The notes beneath the pieces are model-generated. The model was given only the letters and a program-made list of their open reading frames with translations. It was not told the origin of the DNA and made no database searches. A stretch of DNA of 61,959 bases from Kiritimatiellia bacterium (lineage in GTDB: Bacteria; Verrucomicrobiota; Kiritimatiellia; JAFGHX01): the NCBI GenBank assembly GCA_016929905.1, contig JAFGHX010000104.1, positions 1-61,959 of the forward strand, given 5' to 3'. Both the position numbers and the translations under genes were made by a program. Of this stretch, positions 16,701-24,176 are shown one piece after another. The first letter of the stretch is position 1, and each line of letters starts with the position of its first letter.

Positions 16701-19014
16701 AGTTGTCTTTCAGGTATTGCGTTATTCGCGCCACTTCCGTATCAACGGTCCGGGCGACGGCCAGCAGCGAGCTCACGTCCTCTTCTACCCCGATCGTCTT
16801 TTTCGCGGGTTTGGCGGCCATTCTGTCGAGATACTGGACAAAATCCGAAACCCCCTTGTCTGTAAGCACAAACGATGCCAAACGCATGAACCAGCCCGAA
16901 AGCGGCAGCGTGCCGCTCACCCGCGCGTCGCCGGCGGCCACTTCCAGAAGCCGCTCCATGCCCACCAGGTCCCGTTTTTCCTCCAGTTTCCCGAAACAGA
17001 GCGTGTAAGCCCGGCTGACGAGGTCCGGATTCTCCTCCTTCGGGAGCCGGCCCAGAATCTCCTGAAGCCCCGCGTCGGCTTCCTCCGGCGGCTTGACGGC
17101 CAGCCCCAGCAGCAGCTGTTCCAGCTCGACACTGGCCGCGATCCGCGGCGGCGCGTTGCTCAGATCAATCAGGGCAAACCGGCGTTCCGCCTCCCGGTTC
17201 TGCCCGACACTCGCCGCAATCGTTCCCCAGTGATACGCCGCTTCCGCGAAGATCGGGCCGGAATCCAGCGTGTAGCAGATCTCGCGCAACAGGTGGTTGG
17301 CTTCGGCCTTCTTCCGGGCGGCTCCGGCCTTGTCCTGGTCGGCTTCGGCCTTTCGCCCCATCTTCAGCAGGCAGCGCGCGGAATGGAGCATGGCGCGATA
17401 GACCGGCTCGTCTTCGGGTGCACTCTCGCGCTGGGAGATCTTCATCGTCTCCAGCAACGCGATCTTGTCGTACTGCTGTTTGGCCAGGTCAAACAGTTCC
17501 AGCTCCTCACACAGCCGGCCCAGCCGCATGAGCACCTCGGTCGCCTGCGGGTTCGTTGGCTCCTCGTCGATCGCCGCTGTGACGGCCACCAGTACTTCGG
17601 CGAAGGGCGCATCGCTCGCCGTCAGGGCGTCGACCAGCAGGAACAGCGCACGGCCCCGTTCGGGCGCGTCCGGGAATTCCGTCAGGTACAGCACCAGCGC
17701 CTCGCGGGCCTTGACATACTGTTCCCGCAGCAGGTGGACCTCCGCCTTGCCGAACAGGGCGGCCGCACGGGTTTCGGCGGGCACAACCGCGGCCAGCACC
17801 TGCTCGAAATAGGACAAGGCCTTGGCGTGCATCTTCAGTTCGATGGCCGCGTCAGCGGCGCGCACATACAGCGCGCCCATCTCGGCCACCGAAAGCGGAG
17901 CCTGCATGCAGCGTTCCAGAATCTGCAGCGCCTGCGCATGGCGGCCCTCCGCCTCCGCCTTGTCCGCCAGCCTCAGCAGCTCTTCGACCGTGTTGGCTTC
18001 CCATTCCACACGGTCAAGCGCGCGCTGCAGGATGGCGTCGGCTGCCTTCGGGTCCGCTTCCATCTCGCTCATGCGGACAAGCATCAGCATGACATCGTTG
18101 TCGTACGTGGACCGGCTCCGCCGCAGCAGCGCCGTGAGCCGTTCCATCGCCTCGGCCTGCCGGTTCGCCGCCGCCAGCAGGCGCGCGGCCCGGAACAGAC
18201 ATTCGTCGCCCGTCTCCGTGTCCAGCGGCGCGAGGCGTTCGCAGATGTCGAGCGCGGCCTTGCGCAACTCGGCCCGCAGCACGTCCGGCTCCCGTTCCTC
18301 GCCCATCTGCCGGCGCCAGCGCTCGAACCAGACCGCGTCGTCGGCGATCCGCTCGTAGATGGCCGCTTCCTTCGCCGCGAACATTTCCTTCCAGTCCGGC
18401 AGACTCCGGTAATCGGCCGCGTCCTGCCACAGCCGGTAGGTGGCGTCCCATTCCCCGAGCTTGATCAGCGCGTCGAGTTCCACCAGGATGAGCTCGGCCT
18501 GATCGTGCGTGCCCGTGGTCAGGGCGCGCGCCTGCTCGCAGTGGTTCGTTGCCAGCGTCGCATCGTTCAGCAGGACCGCCGCCTGGAGAATGGTCTTGTG
18601 CAGCAGGATCTTCTGTTGTCGGTCTTCCTGCTGTGGAAGCGCCGCCTTCAGGTACTGGACCGCCATGATCGCGTAGGGGGCCGGCTCCTTGTGCGCCACG
18701 TCCAGCAGGAACGCGCCCATCGCATGCGCCGCCGCCGCGCGAGTCTGCGGGGTCCGCGCCTGGTCCGTGGCGGCCTGCAGCAGCGCGAACGCCTGGTCCG
18801 TCTGACCCGCGCGCGCATAGAGTTGCGCCGTCTCCACGTCCCTCAGCGGCGCACGGTCGCGCCTGTCGTGCAACGTGTTGACCATCCGCAGGAACGGCGC
18901 GCGCAGCGACTCGATCGCCAGCGTGATCAGAAGCGCCACAACCAGCGTAGCCCCCACCCGGGCGTAGCGGGTCGGCAGCACCTTCTCCAGTTGCCTTTTA
19001 ACCGCGTTGATCAC
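16693..19014 (-). CDS. Membrane-anchored TPR-repeat protein
   Basis: 773 aa. A basic N-terminus and one membrane helix (about 20-40, YARVGATLVVALLITLAIES) anchor a long helical-repeat domain that is probably periplasmic. TPR-like pairs recur throughout, for example AQLYARAGQTDQAFALLQAA, ADKAEAEGRHAQALQILERC and YFEQVLAAVVPAETRAAALF. No enzyme motif is visible. It overlaps the receiver/STAS gene by 4 bases and the small helical gene by 8, so it belongs to the flagellar regulatory operon. A scaffold for motor or cell-envelope assembly is possible; function unknown. Confidence 0.75.
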   Translation of the reverse strand: MINAVKRQLEKVLPTRYARVGATLVVALLITLAIESLRAPFLRMVNTLHDRRDRAPLRDVETAQLYARAGQTDQAFALLQAATDQARTPQTRAAAAHAMGAFLLDVAHKEPAPYAIMAVQYLKAALPQQEDRQQKILLHKTILQAAVLLNDATLATNHCEQARALTTGTHDQAELILVELDALIKLGEWDATYRLWQDAADYRSLPDWKEMFAAKEAAIYERIADDAVWFERWRRQMGEEREPDVLRAELRKAALDICERLAPLDTETGDECLFRAARLLAAANRQAEAMERLTALLRRSRSTYDNDVMLMLVRMSEMEADPKAADAILQRALDRVEWEANTVEELLRLADKAEAEGRHAQALQILERCMQAPLSVAEMGALYVRAADAAIELKMHAKALSYFEQVLAAVVPAETRAAALFGKAEVHLLREQYVKAREALVLYLTEFPDAPERGRALFLLVDALTASDAPFAEVLVAVTAAIDEEPTNPQATEVLMRLGRLCEELELFDLAKQQYDKIALLETMKISQRESAPEDEPVYRAMLHSARCLLKMGRKAEADQDKAGAARKKAEANHLLREICYTLDSGPIFAEAAYHWGTIAASVGQNREAERRFALIDLSNAPPRIAASVELEQLLLGLAVKPPEEADAGLQEILGRLPKEENPDLVSRAYTLCFGKLEEKRDLVGMERLLEVAAGDARVSGTLPLSGWFMRLASFVLTDKGVSDFVQYLDRMAAKPAKKTIGVEEDVSSLLAVARTVDTEVARITQYLKDNYE

Positions 19015-20801
19015 GGCGCGTCGTCTCCCGGTATCCCCGCGAGAAGCGAGGTCCGCTCGCTGAACGAGGTCGGGCGCCTGCCCAGCGCCTGCAGCGCGGC
19101 GGGATCCGCCAGCAGATCCGCTTCATGCTGCGCGCCCAGCCGCCGCAATACCCGCTCGACCAGCGGCGTCATGTTCGTCAGGCACAGGCGCCCCGCTCCC
19201 TCGCGCCGGCGCGCCGCCATATCCGCCAGGAACAGGACCGCCCGCGGACTGATGTAGCGCGTGGCGAACAAGTCCAGAGCCAGCCAGCCGGCCGCGGCAT
19301 GCCGCGAATCCAACTCGCGCAGTTCGGCTTCCAACAGGGCGGGCGGAGCGGGGACCAGCGTGAACCGACCGGCCAGCGCGGGATCGGCCGGCCCCGCGGC
19401 CCCGGGGCCGGCCGCCCCGCGCGCCGGGCCGACTGTGCGCGCGGCACGGCCTTGCGTGAGCGTGATGCCGGCCTCCGCGCGTGCGACCGAATCGACCAGT
19501 CGGCGCAGAGCCGGGCTGACCGGCAGCTCGCCTGCAACGCGGAGGTGCAGTGCCTCGTCCGTCCACTCGACTCTGGCGCCGTCCGCTCTGCCGTGCTCGA
19601 TCAGCTCCAGCAGCGCGCAACCCGCAACCCGTGCCGCAAACGGATCGCAACCGTCGGAAACCAGCGCCGCCTCCGCCTGGCGAAGCGAGCGGGTCCAGAG
19701 CTCGTCCTGCCCCCTGTGAAACGGGCAGAGCGCACGCTGCGGTGCTCGCGGCCACAGGCAGAAGGCGTTTCCGCCTTCCTCCTGTATCCACGGGTATGTC
19801 GCCGACGGGCTGTCTCGTACGCCGGAAAACGTTTCCCAGGTCCGAGCCGCCAGCCGCGCGGCCGCCGTCGGCTCGATCCGCTTGCCCGCCAGGGACCGGG
19901 CCAGATGCGTGGCATCCATGCACACCAGCGCCGACACCGGCGCCGGGCGCCCGTCTGCCGGGGCCAGGACTTCCCACCGGCCCGCGGTGTCCGCACAGAC
20001 GACGACGAACGCCTGCCCTTCCGCCCCCGCGTAGGCGACTTCCCCGGTCGCCACGCGCAGGACGTGCAGATCCCACGGGCGGTCGCGGTCGATATGCGCG
20101 AGCAGCTCGTCCCGGCATTTCTCACGGAGCGCATCTGCCGTCGCACCTGCCGGCACGTGTCGCGCCAGCGCCTGGAACACCAGGGCGATTCGTTCCGCCG
20201 TCGCCTGATGCGTGCGGCCGGCCTGTGCGCCCGCCAGCAGCAGAATCCAGGCCGCACCGTCGGAACCGGCCGCGACTTCGAATGAAGTGGCCGTCGCGGG
20301 CGAGTAGGCGCAAATCTCCAAGTGCCAGCCCGGCCCCGCCCAGATGCCGGGCACCCGGGCCGGCGAGGCGAGGGCCTCCAGCCCGGCAACAGGCCCCGCT
20401 GACGCAGACGGGCCCGGCTCCCTCTCTTTCGGCAGCGCCCGGGCGATGGCTTCCTTCAATGTCTCGCCCTCCAGCGGTTTCTTGAGCACGGCGCTCAGGC
20501 CGAGGCGGGTCTGCAAGTCGGGATCGATATCTTCGGCCTCGCCGCTGAGGCAAATCACCGGCTCCTGCCGCCCGCTGTCGCGCAGCGCCGCGATCAGGTC
20601 CGAGGCAAGCCCGTCGCCAAGCCGATGATCGCAGATCACCAGGTCGAATGGGTTCGCTTGCCACAGCTCCGCCGCGCGCGCGCAGCTGTCCGCTTCCACG
20701 ACGGTGCAATGCAGCGCCTCGATCACCTTACGCCCCGTGAACCGCGCCAACGGTTCGTCCTCGACGTAAAGGACCCGCGTGGTGGGCGCATCGGTCTTCA
20801 T
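19011..20801 (-). CDS. Receiver domain fused to degenerate PP2C/HATPase and STAS-like domains
   Basis: 596 aa. Residues 8-115 are a receiver domain (LYVEDEPLAR, phospho-acceptor Asp58 in VICDHRLGDG, Lys107/108). About 160-290 resembles a SpoIIE/PP2C phosphatase fold (ICAYSPATATSFEVA; VATGEVAYAGAEGQAFVVV) but the metal-binding Asp motifs are missing. About 380-450 resembles a degraded HATPase/anti-sigma domain (CALLELIEHGRADG). The last ~80 residues (LALDLFATRYISPRAVLFLA) resemble a STAS anti-anti-sigma domain. So a whole partner-switching module appears fused in one, probably non-catalytic, response protein. The middle and C-terminal assignments are by eye and less certain than the receiver. 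Confidence 0.7.
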   Translation of the reverse strand: MKTDAPTTRVLYVEDEPLARFTGRKVIEALHCTVVEADSCARAAELWQANPFDLVICDHRLGDGLASDLIAALRDSGRQEPVICLSGEAEDIDPDLQTRLGLSAVLKKPLEGETLKEAIARALPKEREPGPSASAGPVAGLEALASPARVPGIWAGPGWHLEICAYSPATATSFEVAAGSDGAAWILLLAGAQAGRTHQATAERIALVFQALARHVPAGATADALREKCRDELLAHIDRDRPWDLHVLRVATGEVAYAGAEGQAFVVVCADTAGRWEVLAPADGRPAPVSALVCMDATHLARSLAGKRIEPTAAARLAARTWETFSGVRDSPSATYPWIQEEGGNAFCLWPRAPQRALCPFHRGQDELWTRSLRQAEAALVSDGCDPFAARVAGCALLELIEHGRADGARVEWTDEALHLRVAGELPVSPALRRLVDSVARAEAGITLTQGRAARTVGPARGAAGPGAAGPADPALAGRFTLVPAPPALLEAELRELDSRHAAAGWLALDLFATRYISPRAVLFLADMAARRREGAGRLCLTNMTPLVERVLRRLGAQHEADLLADPAALQALGRRPTSFSERTSLLAGIPGDDAP

Positions 20802-20840
20802 GCGTCTGCCCTCTCCACCCGACTGCCCTGTCCTGTTCGT

Positions 20841-21713
20841 TCACCAGTCATACTTGCCGCTCGGCGGAAAGCGCGGAATGATCAGTATCTCACCCGGGCG
20901 CAGGCTGTCGATGTCCTTGACCCGGCGCCGGTTGGCCTGGCGAATCAATTCGGCCTTCGTCGCGTCGCCGTAGACCAGTGGGTCGGCCGCAATGGTATTC
21001 AGTGTGTCGCCCGCCTGCACTTCGTAGAACTCGAAGCGGCCGAGCCGATATTCGTGCAGCGTGTTGCGCAGCCCCTCGATCTTGTCGGCCAGGTTCTGCT
21101 TGTCTTCCTCCAGCAGCCGGATCTGTTCGGCCGTCTTGGCCAGATCCTGTTTGAGCGTTGCCGTCAGCGTCTGCTGCTCGCCCAGTTCCTTCTCCAATTG
21201 CGCTATCTTCTTGTCGCGGCGCAGGATCTTCTCCTGGTCGGCCTCGTGGGCCTGGACCGCCGTCTGGAGCTGCTTCAGCAATTCCGGGTTCGAACGCAGA
21301 CTCGGGAGAGGTTCCGGCGTCGGCTCCAACAGCTCCGGCGCCGGCAAGGGCGTCGGCGTGCTCGGTTCCTGTTTCATGTCGGGAGGTACGGCCGCCGGCG
21401 GGACGGGTGACACCGGCGGCGACGCCGGTGCGGCGGGCGGGGTAGGCGCTTCCACCTGCCCTGCGGGCGGCGCGGGCGGTGCCTTCTCTTCGGGCCGCGC
21501 CTGCGCCAGAACCGGCCGGGCGGGCGGCGTCAAACCCAGATCCCCGTCCACCTGCACGGGGGCTTTCATCTCAAGCCGCGAAATCATGGCGAGCGTCGGA
21601 AGCCATGGCTCATCGGCGATGCTCTCCCAGCGGCCGCTCTGGTGCGGCTCCTGCCCGCACGCGCAGCAGACCGCCGTGCCTGCAACAAAGCTGAGAAAGA
21701 GTAACCGACGCAT
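20841..21713 (-). CDS. Exported LysM-domain coiled-coil protein
   Basis: 290 aa. A signal peptide (MRRLLFLSFVAGTAVCCACG) with cysteines near the end may make it a lipoprotein. Then a Pro/Ala-rich region (about 65-150), a coiled coil (about 165-235, KIAQLEKELGEQQTLTATLK) and a C-terminal LysM domain (FYEVQAGDTLNTIAADPLVY to LRPGEILIIP) that binds peptidoglycan. I pick the ATG at 21713, seven bases after GGGGAGG, over an ATG two codons earlier. It is first behind a sigma-54-like promoter and heads the operon that runs to the second sigma-54 regulator. A role in letting the flagellum through, or anchoring it to, the wall is plausible but unproven. Confidence 0.8.
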   Translation of the reverse strand: MRRLLFLSFVAGTAVCCACGQEPHQSGRWESIADEPWLPTLAMISRLEMKAPVQVDGDLGLTPPARPVLAQARPEEKAPPAPPAGQVEAPTPPAAPASPPVSPVPPAAVPPDMKQEPSTPTPLPAPELLEPTPEPLPSLRSNPELLKQLQTAVQAHEADQEKILRRDKKIAQLEKELGEQQTLTATLKQDLAKTAEQIRLLEEDKQNLADKIEGLRNTLHEYRLGRFEFYEVQAGDTLNTIAADPLVYGDATKAELIRQANRRRVKDIDSLRPGEILIIPRFPPSGKYDW

Positions 21714-21961
21714 GGACATACCTCCCCACACAGAGACACCAATCCTCCAGCTCCATAGCACACACCATGCCATGCGGCTTGTGCGCGTCTGCCGAGCCCC
21801 AAGACCGCCGGAATCCGGCCAATCGAAGCCGGTCGAATGCCCGAATGACAGGCTCCGGATGGGGCTGTGTCGCAAAAAACGTCAAAAGGGCGGGAACTCC
21901 ACGGAGCCGAACCGATTGGGGCGCGGGAAACGCCCGCACTGACGTAGGGGACCGGGCAGGA
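21714..21961. other. 248-base regulatory gap between the response regulator and the LysM gene
   Basis: No gene is visible. It contains the sigma-54-like promoter at 21757-21772 and, further upstream, a short GCGGG/CCCGC hairpin near 21917-21931 without a clear T-run. Upstream activator sites for the neighbouring sigma-54 regulator would be expected here. Confidence 0.6.
21757..21772 (-). promoter_or_regulatory. Sigma-54-like promoter of the lysM regulatory operon
   Basis: On the minus strand: TGGCATGGTGTGTGCT. GG and GC are exactly 10 bases apart; -24 TGGCAT and -12 GTGC each have one change from consensus. It shares TGGCA and GTGCT with the flgB promoter. The expected start site near 21746 gives a 30-odd base leader carrying the GGGGAGG ribosome site of the LysM gene. 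Confidence 0.65.
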
Positions 21962-23344
21962 CTACACCTCGCTTTGCTCCAACCCGTATTCCGCGATCTT
22001 CTTGTAGAGCGTGGTGCGGTGGATCTTCAGGATATCCGCGGCCTTCGACCGATTCCCGTTCACAGAGTCCAGCACGGAAGTGATCAGCTTCTTCTCGCCG
22101 TCCGCCAGCGACATGGGCACCCACGCCGCCTGTTGGGCCGGCGCGCCCGCCGCGGCCGGCGCGCCCGGCAGCCCGAGATCGTCGACCGAAATCGTGTCGC
22201 CCGTGCAGAGAATGACACTGCGTTCCACAACGTTGCACAGTTCCCGAATGTTGCCGGGCCAGGAGTAGCGCTCCAGCAGCGTCGAGGCGTCCGGCGCGAA
22301 ATCGGAGGCCGAGCGCCCGATCTTCTTGCTGAATATCTTGAGGTAATGCCTGCACAACGGCATGATGCAGTCGCGCCGGTCCCGAAGCGGCGGCAGCGTG
22401 ATGGGCACCACACTCAGCCGATAGAAGAGATCCTCGCGGAATTTCCCCTCCTGGATCCTTTCTTCAAGGTTGCGGTTTGTGGCGGCAATGACGCGGATGT
22501 TGACCCGGGTCGTCCGCGCGCTGCCCAGTCTGCGAAATTCCTTCTCTTCGATCACCTTCAGGACCTTGCCCTGCAGGTTCAAACCCATGTCGCCGATTTC
22601 GTCCAGGAAGACGGTGCCGCCGTCCGCGGCCTCCAGCAGGCCGATCTTTCGGTTCTTGGCGTCCGTGAAGGCGCCCTTTTCGTACCCGAAAATCTCGCTT
22701 TCCATCAGCTGTTCCGGAATGGCCGAGCAGTTGATGTCCACAAACGGCTTGGCGGCTCGCGGGCTCAGCCGATGGATCGCCTTCGCCAGCAGCCCCTTCC
22801 CCGTCCCGCTCTCGCCCAGAATCAGAACGGTCGTGTCACCCGATTCGGCGACACGCTGCGCCTTCTCGAAAATCTGGCGCATGGATTCCGTCTTCACAAT
22901 CATGTCGCCCAGCCGCCACACGTCGTCTGCCGCATCCGTGGTGAGCCGCGTCAGCGAGTGAATCCGCTGGCTCAACTCCGCATTCTCCTCCAGATGCCGC
23001 ACGATCTTGCCCAGATGCTCGCCGTCGAACGGCTTGGGCAGATAGTCATACGCGCCCTTCTTCAGCGCGGCGACGGCCGTGGGTACGTCCGCGTAGGCCG
23101 TCATGATCACCGTGTGCACGTCCGGCCGCTCCGCCTTTTGCTCCTCGAGATAGTCCAGCCCGTCGCCGTCCGGGAGCTTCATGTCGAGCAGGACCAGGTC
23201 GAAGGCGTGTTCCTCGCTCAGTGCCCGGGCTTCGGCGAGTGATTCGCAGGCGAACACCTGATGCCCCCACCCGCTCAGTTGCCCGTACAGTGTCTTCCTC
23301 TGCAGCTCGTTGTCTTCAACGACCAGTATCTGGAGCTCGATCAT
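21962..23344 (-). CDS. Sigma-54-dependent response regulator (NtrC family)
   Basis: 460 aa. Receiver with Asp54 in LLDMKLPDG, AAA+ domain with Walker A GESGTGK (177-183), Walker B VFLDE, and a C-terminal Fis-type helix-turn-helix (NGNRSKAADILKIHRTTLYK). The sigma-54 contact loop is GAFTDA (224-229), not GAFTGA. I start at the ATG at 23344, which overlaps the upstream kinase stop by 4 bases; residues before it do not belong to a receiver fold. Likely controls the sigma-54-like promoter 200 bases downstream and hence the second kinase/regulator pair. Confidence 0.9.
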   Translation of the reverse strand: MIELQILVVEDNELQRKTLYGQLSGWGHQVFACESLAEARALSEEHAFDLVLLDMKLPDGDGLDYLEEQKAERPDVHTVIMTAYADVPTAVAALKKGAYDYLPKPFDGEHLGKIVRHLEENAELSQRIHSLTRLTTDAADDVWRLGDMIVKTESMRQIFEKAQRVAESGDTTVLILGESGTGKGLLAKAIHRLSPRAAKPFVDINCSAIPEQLMESEIFGYEKGAFTDAKNRKIGLLEAADGGTVFLDEIGDMGLNLQGKVLKVIEEKEFRRLGSARTTRVNIRVIAATNRNLEERIQEGKFREDLFYRLSVVPITLPPLRDRRDCIMPLCRHYLKIFSKKIGRSASDFAPDASTLLERYSWPGNIRELCNVVERSVILCTGDTISVDDLGLPGAPAAAGAPAQQAAWVPMSLADGEKKLITSVLDSVNGNRSKAADILKIHRTTLYKKIAEYGLEQSEV

Positions 23345-24066
23345 GCCTGCTTCATTCCTTCCGCTGACAGGCCGTACACCGCCTGATCCGTTGCGATCTC
23401 TCCCGCCGCCGTACAGGGAATCGTCATCTCGAGCCGCAGCCCGGCGTCCGCCCCGCATGCCGCCTGCAGCGCGCCGCCCAGGCCCGACACCAGCCGCTTG
23501 GCGATGCTCAGGCCGATGCCGATGTGCCGGGCACGCGTCGTGTAGAACGGCAGGAAAATCTTTTCCAGCTCCTCGGGCGGAACCCCTTGCCCGGAATCCG
23601 CAACCTGCACATGCAGCGCCTCGGCCGATGCATCGCCGCTGAGGTGAACGGTCCCCGCCGGGTTCGCTTCCACCGCATTCACCAGTATTTCGCCCAGCGC
23701 CGTTTCAACATGTTGGCTCGTGCTGAGTATGGCGGCTTCCGCCTCCGGCGTGAGCTCGACGCGAAACGAGGCAGTCGGAAACTCGCCGTGCAGCCGAGAG
23801 ACCTCCGCCGCAACGATGTCGCCCAACCCCGCTTTGTGGCCGGGCGGCACGTCTTCGAACAGAAGGTTCAGACGATCGGTCAGTACGCCCACCTGCCGGC
23901 ACTCGTTCAGAATCAGAGGAAAGTACTCCCGTTCCTGCGGCGATAGACGCTCGTCCAGTTCGCTGGAAAGCAGCTTCACCGCGTTCTGAATGCCGGAAGC
24001 GAAATTGCGGAGCCGGTGCCGCAGGACCTTGTTCAATCGTCTGAGGTCGGAATCGTCCAGTTTCAT
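23341..24066 (-). CDS. Histidine kinase without sensor domain
   Basis: 241 aa. A dimerisation helix with His17 in VLRHRLRNFASGI starts almost at the N-terminus, followed by a HATPase domain (LGEILVNAVEANP; DSGQGVPPEEL; HIGIGLSIAKRL). No membrane or PAS domain is visible, so the input must come through a partner. The large membrane coiled-coil protein coded just upstream is one candidate. Coupled by ATGA to the sigma-54 response regulator. Confidence 0.85.
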   Translation of the reverse strand: MKLDDSDLRRLNKVLRHRLRNFASGIQNAVKLLSSELDERLSPQEREYFPLILNECRQVGVLTDRLNLLFEDVPPGHKAGLGDIVAAEVSRLHGEFPTASFRVELTPEAEAAILSTSQHVETALGEILVNAVEANPAGTVHLSGDASAEALHVQVADSGQGVPPEELEKIFLPFYTTRARHIGIGLSIAKRLVSGLGGALQAACGADAGLRLEMTIPCTAAGEIATDQAVYGLSAEGMKQA

Positions 24067-24176
24067 GAGTTCGTGTCTGACATCGCCGACGCCGGCGCCG
24101 ACGTTGCGTTGGCGGGAATGTTAGCACAGGTACGCGCCGAAATCACGGAAAGTTTTTCGCGGCGCGAGAGGCCGGC

